Source of the DNA: an uncultured Eubacterium sp.
GTDB lineage: Bacteria; Bacillota; Clostridia; Lachnospirales; Lachnospiraceae
Assembly (NCBI GenBank): GCA_900552795.1
Contig: USBB01000002.1
Span: 62,001 to 126,000 of the forward strand
Reading direction: 5' to 3'
DNA length: 64,000 nt
Part shown: in pieces, positions 33,669 to 42,661 of the stretch
How positions within the stretch are numbered: the stretch's first letter is position 1
How the letters are laid out: each line of letters opens with the position of its first letter
Position numbers and translations under genes: made by a program
The notes under the pieces: generated by a model
Database searches by the model: none
Told to the model about the DNA's origin: nothing
Seen by the model: the letters and a program-made list of their open reading frames with translations, nothing else

Positions 33669-33923
33669 ATGCCATTTGGAGAGTATGACAGTTCAAACAA
33701 CAGTATGGATTTGCTTGGGATGGATTTTAAATCATCGGTGTATAATGATATGAAAGATGAAAGTGAGTTAACTGAAGACGAAAGAAGAAAGCTGGAGGAA
33801 GAACGAATTAAGGAACAAAAGTATGCGAAAGTAAAAAAGGCAGGCTGGATAATTCTTTTTATAGTGATAGGCGTACTTTTTACATTTTCACTCATAACTT
33901 ATCTGGCTTGGAAGGTTTTATAG
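33669..33923 (+). CDS. Small single-pass membrane protein
   Basis: This 84-residue protein has an acidic, charged N-terminal half (SELTEDERRKLEEERIKEQK) and one C-terminal membrane helix (GWIILFIVIGVLFTFSLITY). A strong GGGAGG precedes the ATG, and it begins 15 bases after the permease gene, so the lipoprotein, permease and this gene form one operon. I do not recognise the family; it may be a subunit of the same complex. Confidence 0.65.
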   Translation: MPFGEYDSSNNSMDLLGMDFKSSVYNDMKDESELTEDERRKLEEERIKEQKYAKVKKAGWIILFIVIGVLFTFSLITYLAWKVL

Positions 33924-34321
33924 TACAATGATGCTGTTTACTGCAGCAGGTGCCGGAATCAAAAACAATACCGGTTTTGTATAAATAATAGCCGTTCACG
34001 TGTATATAGAACCATTCGCGTTTAGAGTATTGAAAAATTAAAATCGATGATATATATTTTTTATGGGATTGGACATGAGTACATGTAGGTTACTAAAATC
34101 AAAGATGATGAGTTGTTCGTATTAATGAACTGGGGGATCTTATGATTTGTTGGAATGGTGGTTTACAAAACATAAGGTATTAAAAGAACAGGAAGCGTAG
34201 GTTTTTAAAACATATGCTTCCTGTTTTTTTATGGTTTGATAAATAGTGGAAAGTTGTTTATAATGAACATATTATTGTGATTTAGAATGGCAAAGAGAGG
34301 CGCAGAAATGAGGAGAAGATT
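33924..34321. other. Non-coding stretch ending in a terminator
   Basis: Nearly 400 bases without a convincing gene. Only tiny frames occur (for example 18 codons from about 33928). Its base composition is less AT-rich than other gaps, and it holds short inverted words such as ACCGGTTTTG. It may be a decayed gene or a long 3' untranslated region. It ends with the terminator at 34187-34230. Confidence 0.5.
34187..34230 (+). terminator. Intrinsic terminator
   Basis: AACAGGAAGC (34187-34196) pairs with GCTTCCTGTT (34216-34225) and is followed by a long T run. It ends the lipoprotein/permease/small-protein operon before the thioesterase gene. Confidence 0.88.
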
Positions 34322-35047
34322 ATGATTTTTAAAAATACATATACCATAGGAATAGAGGATATCGGCAAAAGCAATTTTGCAACAAATAAGGCGATTCTTT
34401 CTATAATGGAAGATGTTGCGTGTAAGCATGGCGCTGATTTAAAGTATGGAGTCAATAATTTGTCAAAGACTAAGCAGGCCTGGATATTGCTTAACTGGAA
34501 AATGAAGGTGTTAGAAAGACCTGTATATAATGATAATGTCTGTGCATATACATGGTCGAGAAAGTTTGAAAAGGCATACGCATGCAGGGATTTTAAACTG
34601 AAAGGCGATGACGGACGTGTTTATGCGATAGGCACTTCAAGATGGCTGTTGTTTGATATAGAAACGAGGAGACCGGTAAGGCTAAATAAGGAAATAGAAG
34701 ATTTATATGGAACAGAGAAAGGAATCGATGTTTTTGAGGATGAGATATATGATATAAGACCTGATTTAGAGGTTATAAAGAAATCACAGAAAAGTATTTA
34801 TAAAGTACAAAGAAGGGATATTGATATAAACGGGCATGTTCATAATACAAATTATCTTGAGATAGCATATGAAATGCTTCCGTGGGAGATATATGAGAGC
34901 AAAAGCTTTGAAAATATAGAAATTACATATAAGAAAGAAATCAGATATGGCGATGAGGTAACATGTTGTTATTATACTCATAATGATAACCATTTTGTGG
35001 CAATGATGGTGGGAGACAGAGTTAATGCCGTAGTTTCATTTAAATAA
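34322..35047 (+). CDS. Acyl-ACP thioesterase
   Basis: This enzyme hydrolyses acyl-ACP to release fatty acids and end chain elongation, in the FatA/FatB-like family found in many anaerobes. The 241 residues hold two hotdog domains. The first begins FKNTYTIGIEDIG; the second has the diagnostic RRDIDINGHVHNTNYLEIAYE with the catalytic Asn and His. GAGGAG lies just upstream of the ATG. It is followed by an ABC exporter pair 26 bases later, probably in the same transcript. Confidence 0.88.
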   Translation: MIFKNTYTIGIEDIGKSNFATNKAILSIMEDVACKHGADLKYGVNNLSKTKQAWILLNWKMKVLERPVYNDNVCAYTWSRKFEKAYACRDFKLKGDDGRVYAIGTSRWLLFDIETRRPVRLNKEIEDLYGTEKGIDVFEDEIYDIRPDLEVIKKSQKSIYKVQRRDIDINGHVHNTNYLEIAYEMLPWEIYESKSFENIEITYKKEIRYGDEVTCCYYTHNDNHFVAMMVGDRVNAVVSFK

Positions 35048-35073
35048 ATTAGAATAAGGATTAGTGTGAAATT

Positions 35074-36816
35074 ATGAAGACAATATGGGTTTATTTAAAG
35101 GATTATAAAAAAGAATGTGTGATTGCACCGCTTTTTAAGATGCTTGAGGCAATATTTGAATTGTTTGTTCCGCTTGTTGTATCAGGAATTATTGATATTG
35201 GTATAGCCGGAAGAGATTATAACTATATTCTTAAATCGACAATTATCCTTGTACTTCTTGCTGTTATAGGATTGTCATGTTCAATTACAGCACAGTATTT
35301 TGCAGCTAAAGCAGCGGTGGGAAGTGCAACAGCTTTAAGGCATCATCTGTTTAAGCATATAGAAGGATTTTCTTTTGCGCAGATGGATGATATGGGAACT
35401 TCAACACTTATAACAAGGATGACAAGTGATGTAAATCAGGTACAAAACGGGGTTAATCTTGTATTAAGGTTATTTTTACGTTCACCATTTATAGTTTTTG
35501 GTGCGATGATTATGGCATTTACCATAGATGTGCAGGCAGCACTTATATTTGTGGCAGCAATTCCTGTTCTTGCACTTATAGTATTCGGAATAATGCTTAT
35601 AACAAGACCTTTATATAAGAAAGTACAGGCAGGACTTGATAAAATTCTTGGGATAACAAGAGAAAATCTTACGGGTGTAAGGGTAATAAGAGCATTTAAT
35701 AAACAGCATGCTGAGGCAGAACGATTTAAGAGTGCAAATAATGAGCTCAATAAGCTTCAGAAATTTGTCGGAATGATTTCAGGTCTTATGAACCCTTTAA
35801 CATATGTTGTTGTAAATGTTTCAATAATAGCTCTTATATGGCTTGGAGCAATAAGAGTAAATATGGGAACGCTCACGCAGGGACAGGTAGTTGCATTATA
35901 TAATTATATGTCGCAGATACTTGTGGAGCTTATCAAGCTTGCAAATTTAATTGTGACCGTTACAAAGGCACTTGCATGTGCTAACAGGGTATCAGGTGTA
36001 TTTGAAGTAAAAAGCGGTATGGAGTACGGAGTACAGTCATTTGATACTGCAATAAAAAATGTATCTTATAACGAAAATATAGTTGAATTTAAGAATGTGT
36101 CCCTAAAATATGATGGAAGCAGTCAGGATGTGATTACAGGTATCAGCTTCAGTGTAAAAAAAGGCTGGACTGTAGGTATTATAGGAGGAACCGGGTCAGG
36201 CAAATCTTCGCTTATAAATCTTATACCGAGATTTTATGACGCTACTGGCGGGGAGGTTATAATAGCAGGAAAAAATGTGAGGGAGTATACAAAGGAGTCG
36301 TTGATATCACATATAGGTGTGGTTATGCAGAAAGCCCGTCTTTTTAAGGGAACAATAAAAAGCAATATGCTTGTTGCGAATAAGGATGCAGATGACAATG
36401 CGATATGGGAGTCGCTTAAATGTGCGCAGGCAAAGGAATTTGTTGAAAAAAAGGATGGAAAGCTTGAAACTTTTGTTGAGCAGGGAGGAAAAAATTTCTC
36501 CGGCGGACAAAAACAGAGGCTTACGATTGCGAGAGCTCTTGTAAAGAAACCGGAAATACTTATTCTTGATGATTCTACATCGGCGCTTGATTATGCAACG
36601 GATGCAGCACTTAGGCAGTCAATAAAGGAGCTTGATCCCAAACCGACAATTTTTATAGTATCGCAGAGAGCAGCTTCTCTTATGCATGCAGATATGATAG
36701 TGGTGCTTGATGACGGAGAAATTGCAGGAATCGGAAAACATGAAGAGCTTCTGACAAATTGTGATGTATATAGGGAAATATATTATTCACAGTTTAAAAA
36801 AGAAGCACAGAAATGA
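35074..36816 (+). CDS. ABC exporter subunit with degenerate ATP site (first of pair)
   Basis: This type IV (ABC-B) half-transporter has an N-terminal six-helix membrane domain (about 1-310) and a C-terminal ATPase (about 330-580). The ATPase has Walker A GGTGSGKSS and signature FSGGQKQR, and Walker B reads ILILDDSTSALD, with Asp in place of the catalytic Glu. That is the mark of the degenerate subunit of heterodimeric exporters such as BmrC/D or TM287/288. It is 8 bases before its partner. The substrate (drug, lipid or peptide) is unknown. Confidence 0.9.
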   Translation: MKTIWVYLKDYKKECVIAPLFKMLEAIFELFVPLVVSGIIDIGIAGRDYNYILKSTIILVLLAVIGLSCSITAQYFAAKAAVGSATALRHHLFKHIEGFSFAQMDDMGTSTLITRMTSDVNQVQNGVNLVLRLFLRSPFIVFGAMIMAFTIDVQAALIFVAAIPVLALIVFGIMLITRPLYKKVQAGLDKILGITRENLTGVRVIRAFNKQHAEAERFKSANNELNKLQKFVGMISGLMNPLTYVVVNVSIIALIWLGAIRVNMGTLTQGQVVALYNYMSQILVELIKLANLIVTVTKALACANRVSGVFEVKSGMEYGVQSFDTAIKNVSYNENIVEFKNVSLKYDGSSQDVITGISFSVKKGWTVGIIGGTGSGKSSLINLIPRFYDATGGEVIIAGKNVREYTKESLISHIGVVMQKARLFKGTIKSNMLVANKDADDNAIWESLKCAQAKEFVEKKDGKLETFVEQGGKNFSGGQKQRLTIARALVKKPEILILDDSTSALDYATDAALRQSIKELDPKPTIFIVSQRAASLMHADMIVVLDDGEIAGIGKHEELLTNCDVYREIYYSQFKKEAQK

Positions 36817-36824
36817 GGTAAACT

Positions 36825-38594
36825 ATGACAAAGGCTACACAAAAAGGAACAGGTTCTTCATTTAAAACATTTAAAAAGGTTCTTTTAAGAACTAAACAAT
36901 ACAGACTGTTTATAATATTGTCATTATTGATGGCGACTGTTACGGTGGCATCAACGCTTTATGTGCCAATACTTATAGGCAGGGCTATTGACTGCTGTTT
37001 AGGGGCAGGAGCAGTAGATTTTGCAAAGATTGGTGCTATTCTTGTAAAAGTTGCTATTGTTGTCGCAGTTACTGCACTGTCACAATGGATTATGAATATA
37101 TGCAACAATAAAATAACGTACCATGTAACCAGAGATATAAGAAACGAAGCAATCGAAAAGATTGAAAGGCTGCCGCTTAAATATCTTGACAAACATTCTT
37201 ATGGAGATGTGATAAGCAGAGTTATAGCAGATGTAGATCAGTTTGCGGACGGACTGCTTATGGGATTTACGCAGTTTTTTTCAGGTATTATGACTATATG
37301 TGGAACGCTTATTTTTATGCTGTCAATAAATGTTACAATAACACTGATTGTTGTGGTGATAACGCCTGTCTCATTTCTTGTTGCAGGATTTATTGCAAAA
37401 AAGACTTATAAAATGTTTAAATTGCAGTCAGAGACGAGAGGCGAGCAGACCTCACTTATTGATGAGATGATAGGCGGCTTAAAGGTTGTAAAAGCATATG
37501 GTTATGAGGATGAATCCGTAGAAAGATTTGATGAGATTAATGAAAGATTAAAGGGCCATTCTCTTAAGGCTATTTTCTTTTCATCGCTTACAAATCCGTG
37601 TACACGTTTTGTAAACAGTCTTGTATATGCAGGAGTTGCAATAAGCGGAGCCATGATTGCAATAAGTTCGTATGCGGCAATAACAGTAGGACAGCTTTCA
37701 TGTTTTTTAAGCTATGCAAATCAGTACACAAAACCGTTTAACGAAATTTCGGGAGTTGTGACGGAACTTCAAAACGCGCTTGTTTGTGCGGCAAGAATAT
37801 TTGAACTTATAGAAGAAGAGGTGGAAACACCCGAACTTGACAATGCTAAAGTGCTTGAAAACGTGGATGGAACAGTTAATCTTGAAAATGTATATTTTTC
37901 ATATATGCCTGATAAAAAGCTTATAGAGAATTTTAATTTAAGCGTAAAAAAAGGACAAAAAATTGCAATAGTAGGTCCTACAGGCTGTGGAAAGACAACG
38001 ATAATTAATCTTTTGATGAGGTTTTATGATGTTGATTCCGGCAAAATCAAAGTTTCGGGAACAGACATAAAGGAGATGACGAGAGACTCCTTAAGAATGG
38101 GATATGGCATGGTATTGCAGGAAACATGGTTAAAGAGCGGAACAATAAGGGAAAATATAACAATGGGAAAGCCGGATGCGACTGATAAGGAGATTATCGA
38201 GGCTGCTAAGGCGACACATGCACACAGCTTTATCAGGAGACTTCCGAAAGGTTATGATACCATTATAGGTGAGGACGGAGGAAATCTTTCGCAGGGACAG
38301 AAACAGCTTTTATGTATAACGAGAGTTATGCTTTGCAGGCCTCCTATGCTTATACTTGATGAAGCTACTTCCTCTATTGATACAAGAACAGAAATTAAAA
38401 TCCAGAATGCCTTTGAAAAGCTTATGGAGGGTAGAACAAGTTTTATAGTTGCACACAGGCTTTCGACAATAGAATCGGCTGATGTGATACTTGTAATGAA
38501 GGACGGCCATATAATTGAACAGGGAAGACACAAAGAACTTCTAAGTAAAAACGGATACTACAGCAAACTGTATGAAAGCCAGTTTGCAGGATAA
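36825..38594 (+). CDS. ABC exporter subunit with canonical ATP site (second of pair)
   Basis: This is the partner half-transporter of 589 residues. Six membrane helices (about 20-320) precede an ATPase with Walker A GPTGCGKTT, signature LSQGQKQLL (Gly replaced by Gln, as in heterodimers) and a proper Walker B LILDEATSSID with catalytic Glu. The combination with the preceding gene gives one working and one degenerate ATP site. It ends just before a strong terminator. A second, similar pair occurs at 49028-53034. Confidence 0.9.
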   Translation: MTKATQKGTGSSFKTFKKVLLRTKQYRLFIILSLLMATVTVASTLYVPILIGRAIDCCLGAGAVDFAKIGAILVKVAIVVAVTALSQWIMNICNNKITYHVTRDIRNEAIEKIERLPLKYLDKHSYGDVISRVIADVDQFADGLLMGFTQFFSGIMTICGTLIFMLSINVTITLIVVVITPVSFLVAGFIAKKTYKMFKLQSETRGEQTSLIDEMIGGLKVVKAYGYEDESVERFDEINERLKGHSLKAIFFSSLTNPCTRFVNSLVYAGVAISGAMIAISSYAAITVGQLSCFLSYANQYTKPFNEISGVVTELQNALVCAARIFELIEEEVETPELDNAKVLENVDGTVNLENVYFSYMPDKKLIENFNLSVKKGQKIAIVGPTGCGKTTIINLLMRFYDVDSGKIKVSGTDIKEMTRDSLRMGYGMVLQETWLKSGTIRENITMGKPDATDKEIIEAAKATHAHSFIRRLPKGYDTIIGEDGGNLSQGQKQLLCITRVMLCRPPMLILDEATSSIDTRTEIKIQNAFEKLMEGRTSFIVAHRLSTIESADVILVMKDGHIIEQGRHKELLSKNGYYSKLYESQFAG

Positions 38595-38598
38595 AAAT

Positions 38599-38656
38599 AA
38601 AACTGACCATAAAAACAAATGCTAAAGTGGCACTGTTTTTACGGTCAGTTTTATTA
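38599..38656 (+). terminator. Long-stem terminator after the ABC exporter pair
   Basis: Bases 38599-38617 pair with 38634-38652 at 18 of 19 positions, with T-rich sequence after. It ends the thioesterase/exporter operon. Confidence 0.88.
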
Positions 38657-38713
38657 TATTCTTTTGTAAATTAAGTTATACAAGAAAATCTTACAAAAAG
38701 AGGAGAAAAGATT

Positions 38714-39298
38714 ATGAAGACAAAAAGGTTTGACACAAAAGTATTGGCTCAGGCAGCGTTATGTGCAGCACTGTGCTATGTAGGAGCGACATTTATAAAG
38801 ATTGATATTCCTGTTGGAACAGAAAAGACAATGTTTCATCTTGGAAATACGTTCTGTGTGCTTGCGGCTCTTCTTGTCGGAGGCGTATGGGGCGGCTTAT
38901 CGGGAGCTATTGGTATGACGATAAGTGATTTAACAACAAGTTATGTTTCAAGTGCTCCAAAGACATTTGTCTTAAAGCTGTGCATCGGTCTTATAGTAGG
39001 TTTTGTTGCGCATAAGCTTTTTAAATTGTCAAAAGAACACAGTGCAAAATACGTGACAGTTGCGACTATAGTGTCAAGTGCGAGCGGTATGCTTTTTAAT
39101 ATATTTGCAGACCCTATTGTGGGATATTTCTATAAAACATATCTTTTAGGGGTACCGCAGGATTTATCAAAGGCACTTGCAAAAATAGGTGCTGTTACAA
39201 CATCGGTAAACGCTGTTATTGCAGTTATAGTAGCAAGTTTAGTTTATTTTGCATTAAGACCTGTTTTAAAAAGATCAAATATGCTTAGACAAATGTAA
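38714..39298 (+). CDS. ECF transporter S component
   Basis: This is a substrate-binding membrane subunit of an energy-coupling factor vitamin transporter, which would join the shared EcfA/A'/T module encoded elsewhere. The 194 residues hold five or six hydrophobic segments and the typical N-terminal AQAALCAALCYVGATFIKI and AALLVGGVWGGLSGAIGM pattern. A GAGGAG site precedes the start. It is flanked by terminators on both sides and so is monocistronic. No riboswitch is evident that would reveal the vitamin. Confidence 0.83.
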   Translation: MKTKRFDTKVLAQAALCAALCYVGATFIKIDIPVGTEKTMFHLGNTFCVLAALLVGGVWGGLSGAIGMTISDLTTSYVSSAPKTFVLKLCIGLIVGFVAHKLFKLSKEHSAKYVTVATIVSSASGMLFNIFADPIVGYFYKTYLLGVPQDLSKALAKIGAVTTSVNAVIAVIVASLVYFALRPVLKRSNMLRQM

Positions 39299-39333
39299 GA
39301 TATATAAATATATTAATAAATGAAATCTTTACA

Positions 39334-39365
39334 CTGCCGGACAGCTTTTGTTGTCCGGCAGTTGT
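39334..39365 (+). terminator. Terminator after the ECF S component gene
   Basis: CTGCCGGACA (39334-39343) and TGTCCGGCAG (39352-39361) form a perfect 10-bp GC-rich stem, followed by TTGTG and T-rich DNA. Confidence 0.75.
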
Positions 39366-39465
39366 GTATTTGAGATATTTCAATGCTGTTTTGAATCTAA
39401 AATCATTTGTTATATGGAAAAAATTATGTTAAAATTTGTTTTAAAATGGATTTAAAGAGGCAGAT

Positions 39466-40632
39466 ATGACAAAAAAAGAAATTAATGAAATAAAATCACA
39501 ATATACTCTTGAGGATTGCGGCATATTAAAGCTTTGTGCCTGTTATGTTGATGGAGAAAAAAATAAAATTACAAAAATGAATGAAACATTTCTCAACCTG
39601 CCGGAAGAGGAAAAACATAAATATTTTGATATATTCAAAAAAACATTATCGGGAACGTGCGGAAAAAATCTTATTGACATGCAGTTTAGCGAGACTGCAT
39701 ACGAAGAAAACGGAACGAGAAGTTTCTTATTTAAGTTAAGAGACAGCGAGTTAAAAGATGACGCAGTTTTGGATGAGTTTTATGATAAGGTAATAGCATC
39801 TTATGATTATCCCGGTAATTACATAATATTTCTCATTAACCAGGTATATGATGTACCGTCTAAAACAACAGACAACATTGAAATGGAGGATGCTTCAGAT
39901 GAGGTTTACAGATATATTTTATGCAGCATCTGTCATGTAAAGCTTTCAAAACCGGGACTGGGATATGATGCAAGCGATAACATGTTTCATAATCAGGAAC
40001 AGTTTCATATGGTAGATGTACCGGACATAGGTTTTTTATTTCCGTCTTTTAATGAAAGAAGCGAGGATGACGAGAAAATTTTATATTTTTCAAAGGATGA
40101 TGGTGATTTCCAGACATTATTTTTAGACAGTGTTCTCGATTGTCAGATACCGCTTCCTGCCAAAGACCAGAAGGAAACATTCCAGTCTATTGTAGAGCAG
40201 ACTTTGGGAGAGGAATGTGATTATAAAATAGTAAAAAACATTCATGAGAATTTAAACGAGATGATCGAGGAGGGGAAAGCTTTAATGCAGCCGGTTGTTC
40301 TTGATAAATCGCATGTTAAGGAACTGCTTGAAAAGAGCGGGGTAAGAGAGGAGAAACTTGAAAACTTTGAGAAGCATTTTGAAGAGTCAGCAGGAGAAAA
40401 CGGAACGCTTATGGCCACAAATATAGCTGAGACAAGAAAATTTGAGGTTAAGACACCTGATGTCATTGTGAAAGTAAATCCTGAACGGACTGACCTTGTT
40501 GAGACAATGGTTATTGAGGGACAGCAGTGTCTTGTTATTAAGATAGACGAATCCCTGCAGGTAAATGGTATATCGGTAAATCCAAACACTGGAGAGATAA
40601 TAGACAGAAACGGAGATTTTAATGGAGAATAA
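39466..40632 (+). CDS. DUF4317 family protein
   Basis: This is a 388-residue soluble protein of the DUF4317 family, which is widespread in Clostridia and has no known role. Typical segments are MTKKEINEIKSQYTLEDCGI, CACYVDGEKNK, FKKTLSGTCGKNLIDMQF and VYRYILCSICHVKLSKPGL. It has an acidic C-terminal third, with no signal peptide and no membrane helix. It overlaps the next gene (TtcA-like) by 11 bases, so translation is coupled. Confidence 0.85.
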   Translation: MTKKEINEIKSQYTLEDCGILKLCACYVDGEKNKITKMNETFLNLPEEEKHKYFDIFKKTLSGTCGKNLIDMQFSETAYEENGTRSFLFKLRDSELKDDAVLDEFYDKVIASYDYPGNYIIFLINQVYDVPSKTTDNIEMEDASDEVYRYILCSICHVKLSKPGLGYDASDNMFHNQEQFHMVDVPDIGFLFPSFNERSEDDEKILYFSKDDGDFQTLFLDSVLDCQIPLPAKDQKETFQSIVEQTLGEECDYKIVKNIHENLNEMIEEGKALMQPVVLDKSHVKELLEKSGVREEKLENFEKHFEESAGENGTLMATNIAETRKFEVKTPDVIVKVNPERTDLVETMVIEGQQCLVIKIDESLQVNGISVNPNTGEIIDRNGDFNGE

Positions 40633-41467
40633 AAATAATTTTAACATTAATGCCGAGCACAGTATAATGAAGAAGTTTAGGCGTGAAATCTGGACGCCGT
40701 TTGTTCATGCAGTTAAAAAGTACGAGCTTATAAAAGAAAATGATGCTGTATGTGTGTGTATATCAGGGGGCAAGGATTCTATGCTTTTGGCAAAGCTTAT
40801 GCAGATGCTGCACAGGTACAGCGATTATCCGTTTACTTTAAAATATCTTGTTATGGATCCCGGATATAATGCAGAAAACAGGCAGAAGATAGAGTATAAT
40901 GCGAAGCTTCTTGATATACCCATAACTGTATTTGAGACTCAGATTTTTGATGTAGCAAATATGACTGATAACTCACCATGTTATCTTTGCGCGAGGATGC
41001 GCAGAGGAAATTTATATGCCAAGGCAAAGGAAATGGGCTGTAACAAGATAGCGCTCGGACACCATTTTAGTGATGTTATAGAGACCACTCTTATGGGAAT
41101 GTTATATGGCGCACAGATACAGGCGATGATGCCTAAGCTTCACAGTTCAAATTTTGAAGGCATGGAGCTTATACGTCCGCTTTATGAGGTGCACGAGGAC
41201 GATATAAAAGCCTGGCGTGATTATAATGGGTTAGAGTTTATAGCATGTGCCTGCCGGTTTACTGAAAATATTTCGATTAATAATAAAATAGAGAGCAATT
41301 CAAAAAGAATGGAAACAAAAATGATAATTAAAAAGTTAAAAGAAATTAACCCTTACGTTGAGAGCAATATATTTAACAGTCTGCATAATGTAAATCTTGA
41401 TACATTTCCTGCATACAAGTCTAATGGAGTAAGGCATTCATTTTTGGAGGATTATGATGAGCGATGA
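40622..41467 (+). CDS. TtcA/TilS-type PP-loop ATPase
   Basis: This PP-loop ATPase of the TtcA group thiolates or otherwise modifies a tRNA base using ATP and often an Fe-S cluster. The P-loop CISGGKDSMLLAKL is near residue 45. A CYLCARMRRG motif, the conserved KIALGHHFSDVIETTLMGMLYG helix and a further CACRF provide the cysteines expected for cluster binding. It is 281 residues, near the length of TtcA. It is translationally coupled to the DUF4317 gene and overlaps the first CHR gene by 14 bases. The exact nucleoside modified is not known. Confidence 0.82.
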   Translation: MENKNNFNINAEHSIMKKFRREIWTPFVHAVKKYELIKENDAVCVCISGGKDSMLLAKLMQMLHRYSDYPFTLKYLVMDPGYNAENRQKIEYNAKLLDIPITVFETQIFDVANMTDNSPCYLCARMRRGNLYAKAKEMGCNKIALGHHFSDVIETTLMGMLYGAQIQAMMPKLHSSNFEGMELIRPLYEVHEDDIKAWRDYNGLEFIACACRFTENISINNKIESNSKRMETKMIIKKLKEINPYVESNIFNSLHNVNLDTFPAYKSNGVRHSFLEDYDER

Positions 41468-42041
41468 ACATACGATGAGTGAGAATAAGAAGTTGAATAA
41501 AAAGGATATCTTTATTCTTTTTATGACATTTTTAAAAATAGGAGCGTGCACCTTTGGCGGCGGATATGCAATGGTTCCGCTTATAGAAAGAGAGCTTGTT
41601 ATAAAAAAGAAGTGGATAGATGAAAAAGAAATATTGGATATTATAGCCGTATCAGAGACGACACCGGGGCCTATCGCAGTAAATACGGCAACCTTTATCG
41701 GTTCACGAATTGCAGGATTTTGGGGAGCACTGGCTGCGACGCTTGGAGTCGTACTGCCTTCGTTTGTTATTATAACGGTTCTTGCAGTATTTATGAGATA
41801 CATAAAGGATAACAGGATAGTATCCAATGCTTTTTTTGGTATAAGGATAGGAGTACTTCTTTTAATTTTTAATGCACTGTTTACGCTCGGAAGAGGAGCA
41901 GACAAAAATGTGTTTTCCTATATAACAGCCGCGGCTGCGTTTATATTAGTTGCAGTTTTTAACGTAAATGCACTTATAGTTATAATAATATGTGCATTGG
42001 CTGGACTTATAAATTATAAAAGGCGGGATTTTAGAAAATGA
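41454..42041 (+). CDS. Chromate transporter-like half (CHR domain, first)
   Basis: This is a short CHR-family protein with one of the two homologous halves of ChrA-type transporters. The repeat signature FLKIGACTFGGGYAMVPLIERELV and ETTPGPIAVNTATFIG are visible in 195 residues with about five or six hydrophobic segments. It pairs with the next gene, overlapping it by four bases; such split pairs are common in Clostridia. The physiological anion need not be chromate. The GGAGG at 41445 serves the ATG at 41454 or 41457. Confidence 0.87.
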   Translation: MMSDEHTMSENKKLNKKDIFILFMTFLKIGACTFGGGYAMVPLIERELVIKKKWIDEKEILDIIAVSETTPGPIAVNTATFIGSRIAGFWGALAATLGVVLPSFVIITVLAVFMRYIKDNRIVSNAFFGIRIGVLLLIFNALFTLGRGADKNVFSYITAAAAFILVAVFNVNALIVIIICALAGLINYKRRDFRK

Positions 42042-42586
42042 TTTATTTAGAGCTTTTTTTAACATTTTTAAAAATAGGTGCTTTTACTTTTGGAGGCGGA
42101 TATGCGATGCTTCCGCTTATACAGGAGGAAGTAATTAAAAACGGATGGCTTAACATGCAGGAACTTGTCGATTTTGTGGCAGTTAGTGAAAGCACGCCGG
42201 GACCGTTTGCAATTAATATATCGACATATGTAGGGTATGAGACAGGTGGTCTTTTGGGAGCTTTTGTATCAACACTTGGAGTCGTGCTTCCATCATTTAT
42301 TGTTATATTGCTTGTGGCGAAATTTTATGTAAAATTCAGAAAAAGTAATGTTGTTAACGGCTGCATGGACGGTTTAAGACCGGCAGTTATAGGACTTATA
42401 GGTTCTTCGGTGATATCTGTTGGTATAACCGTATTTAGTACTGCATATAGTATGGGTACATATTATATTATTGCATCTGTTGTCATATTAGTTGTATTGT
42501 CAGCCATATATTACAAAAATAAAAATCCTATAGTGATAATATTAGCATCGGCAGTTCTTGGAATTGCAGCCGGTGCATTCATTTAG
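42038..42586 (+). CDS. Chromate transporter-like half (CHR domain, second)
   Basis: This is the partner CHR half of 182 residues. It starts FLTFLKIGAFTFGGGYAMLPLIQEEV and has SESTPGPFAINISTYVGYETGG, closely parallel to the first half. This shows origin by duplication. The two should form an antiparallel heterodimer in the membrane. The start overlaps the previous stop in ATGA. Confidence 0.87.
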   Translation: MIYLELFLTFLKIGAFTFGGGYAMLPLIQEEVIKNGWLNMQELVDFVAVSESTPGPFAINISTYVGYETGGLLGAFVSTLGVVLPSFIVILLVAKFYVKFRKSNVVNGCMDGLRPAVIGLIGSSVISVGITVFSTAYSMGTYYIIASVVILVVLSAIYYKNKNPIVIILASAVLGIAAGAFI

Positions 42587-42661
42587 ATGTATTCGTTGAC
42601 ATACATAAAAATAACTGATAAATTAGACCAAACATCAAAAATAAATTAAGAGGTGGTAGTT

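Noticed and set aside
41438..41905. 155-codon frame on the - strand within the CHR gene
   Set aside because: Antisense to the conserved CHR signature, no ribosome binding site.
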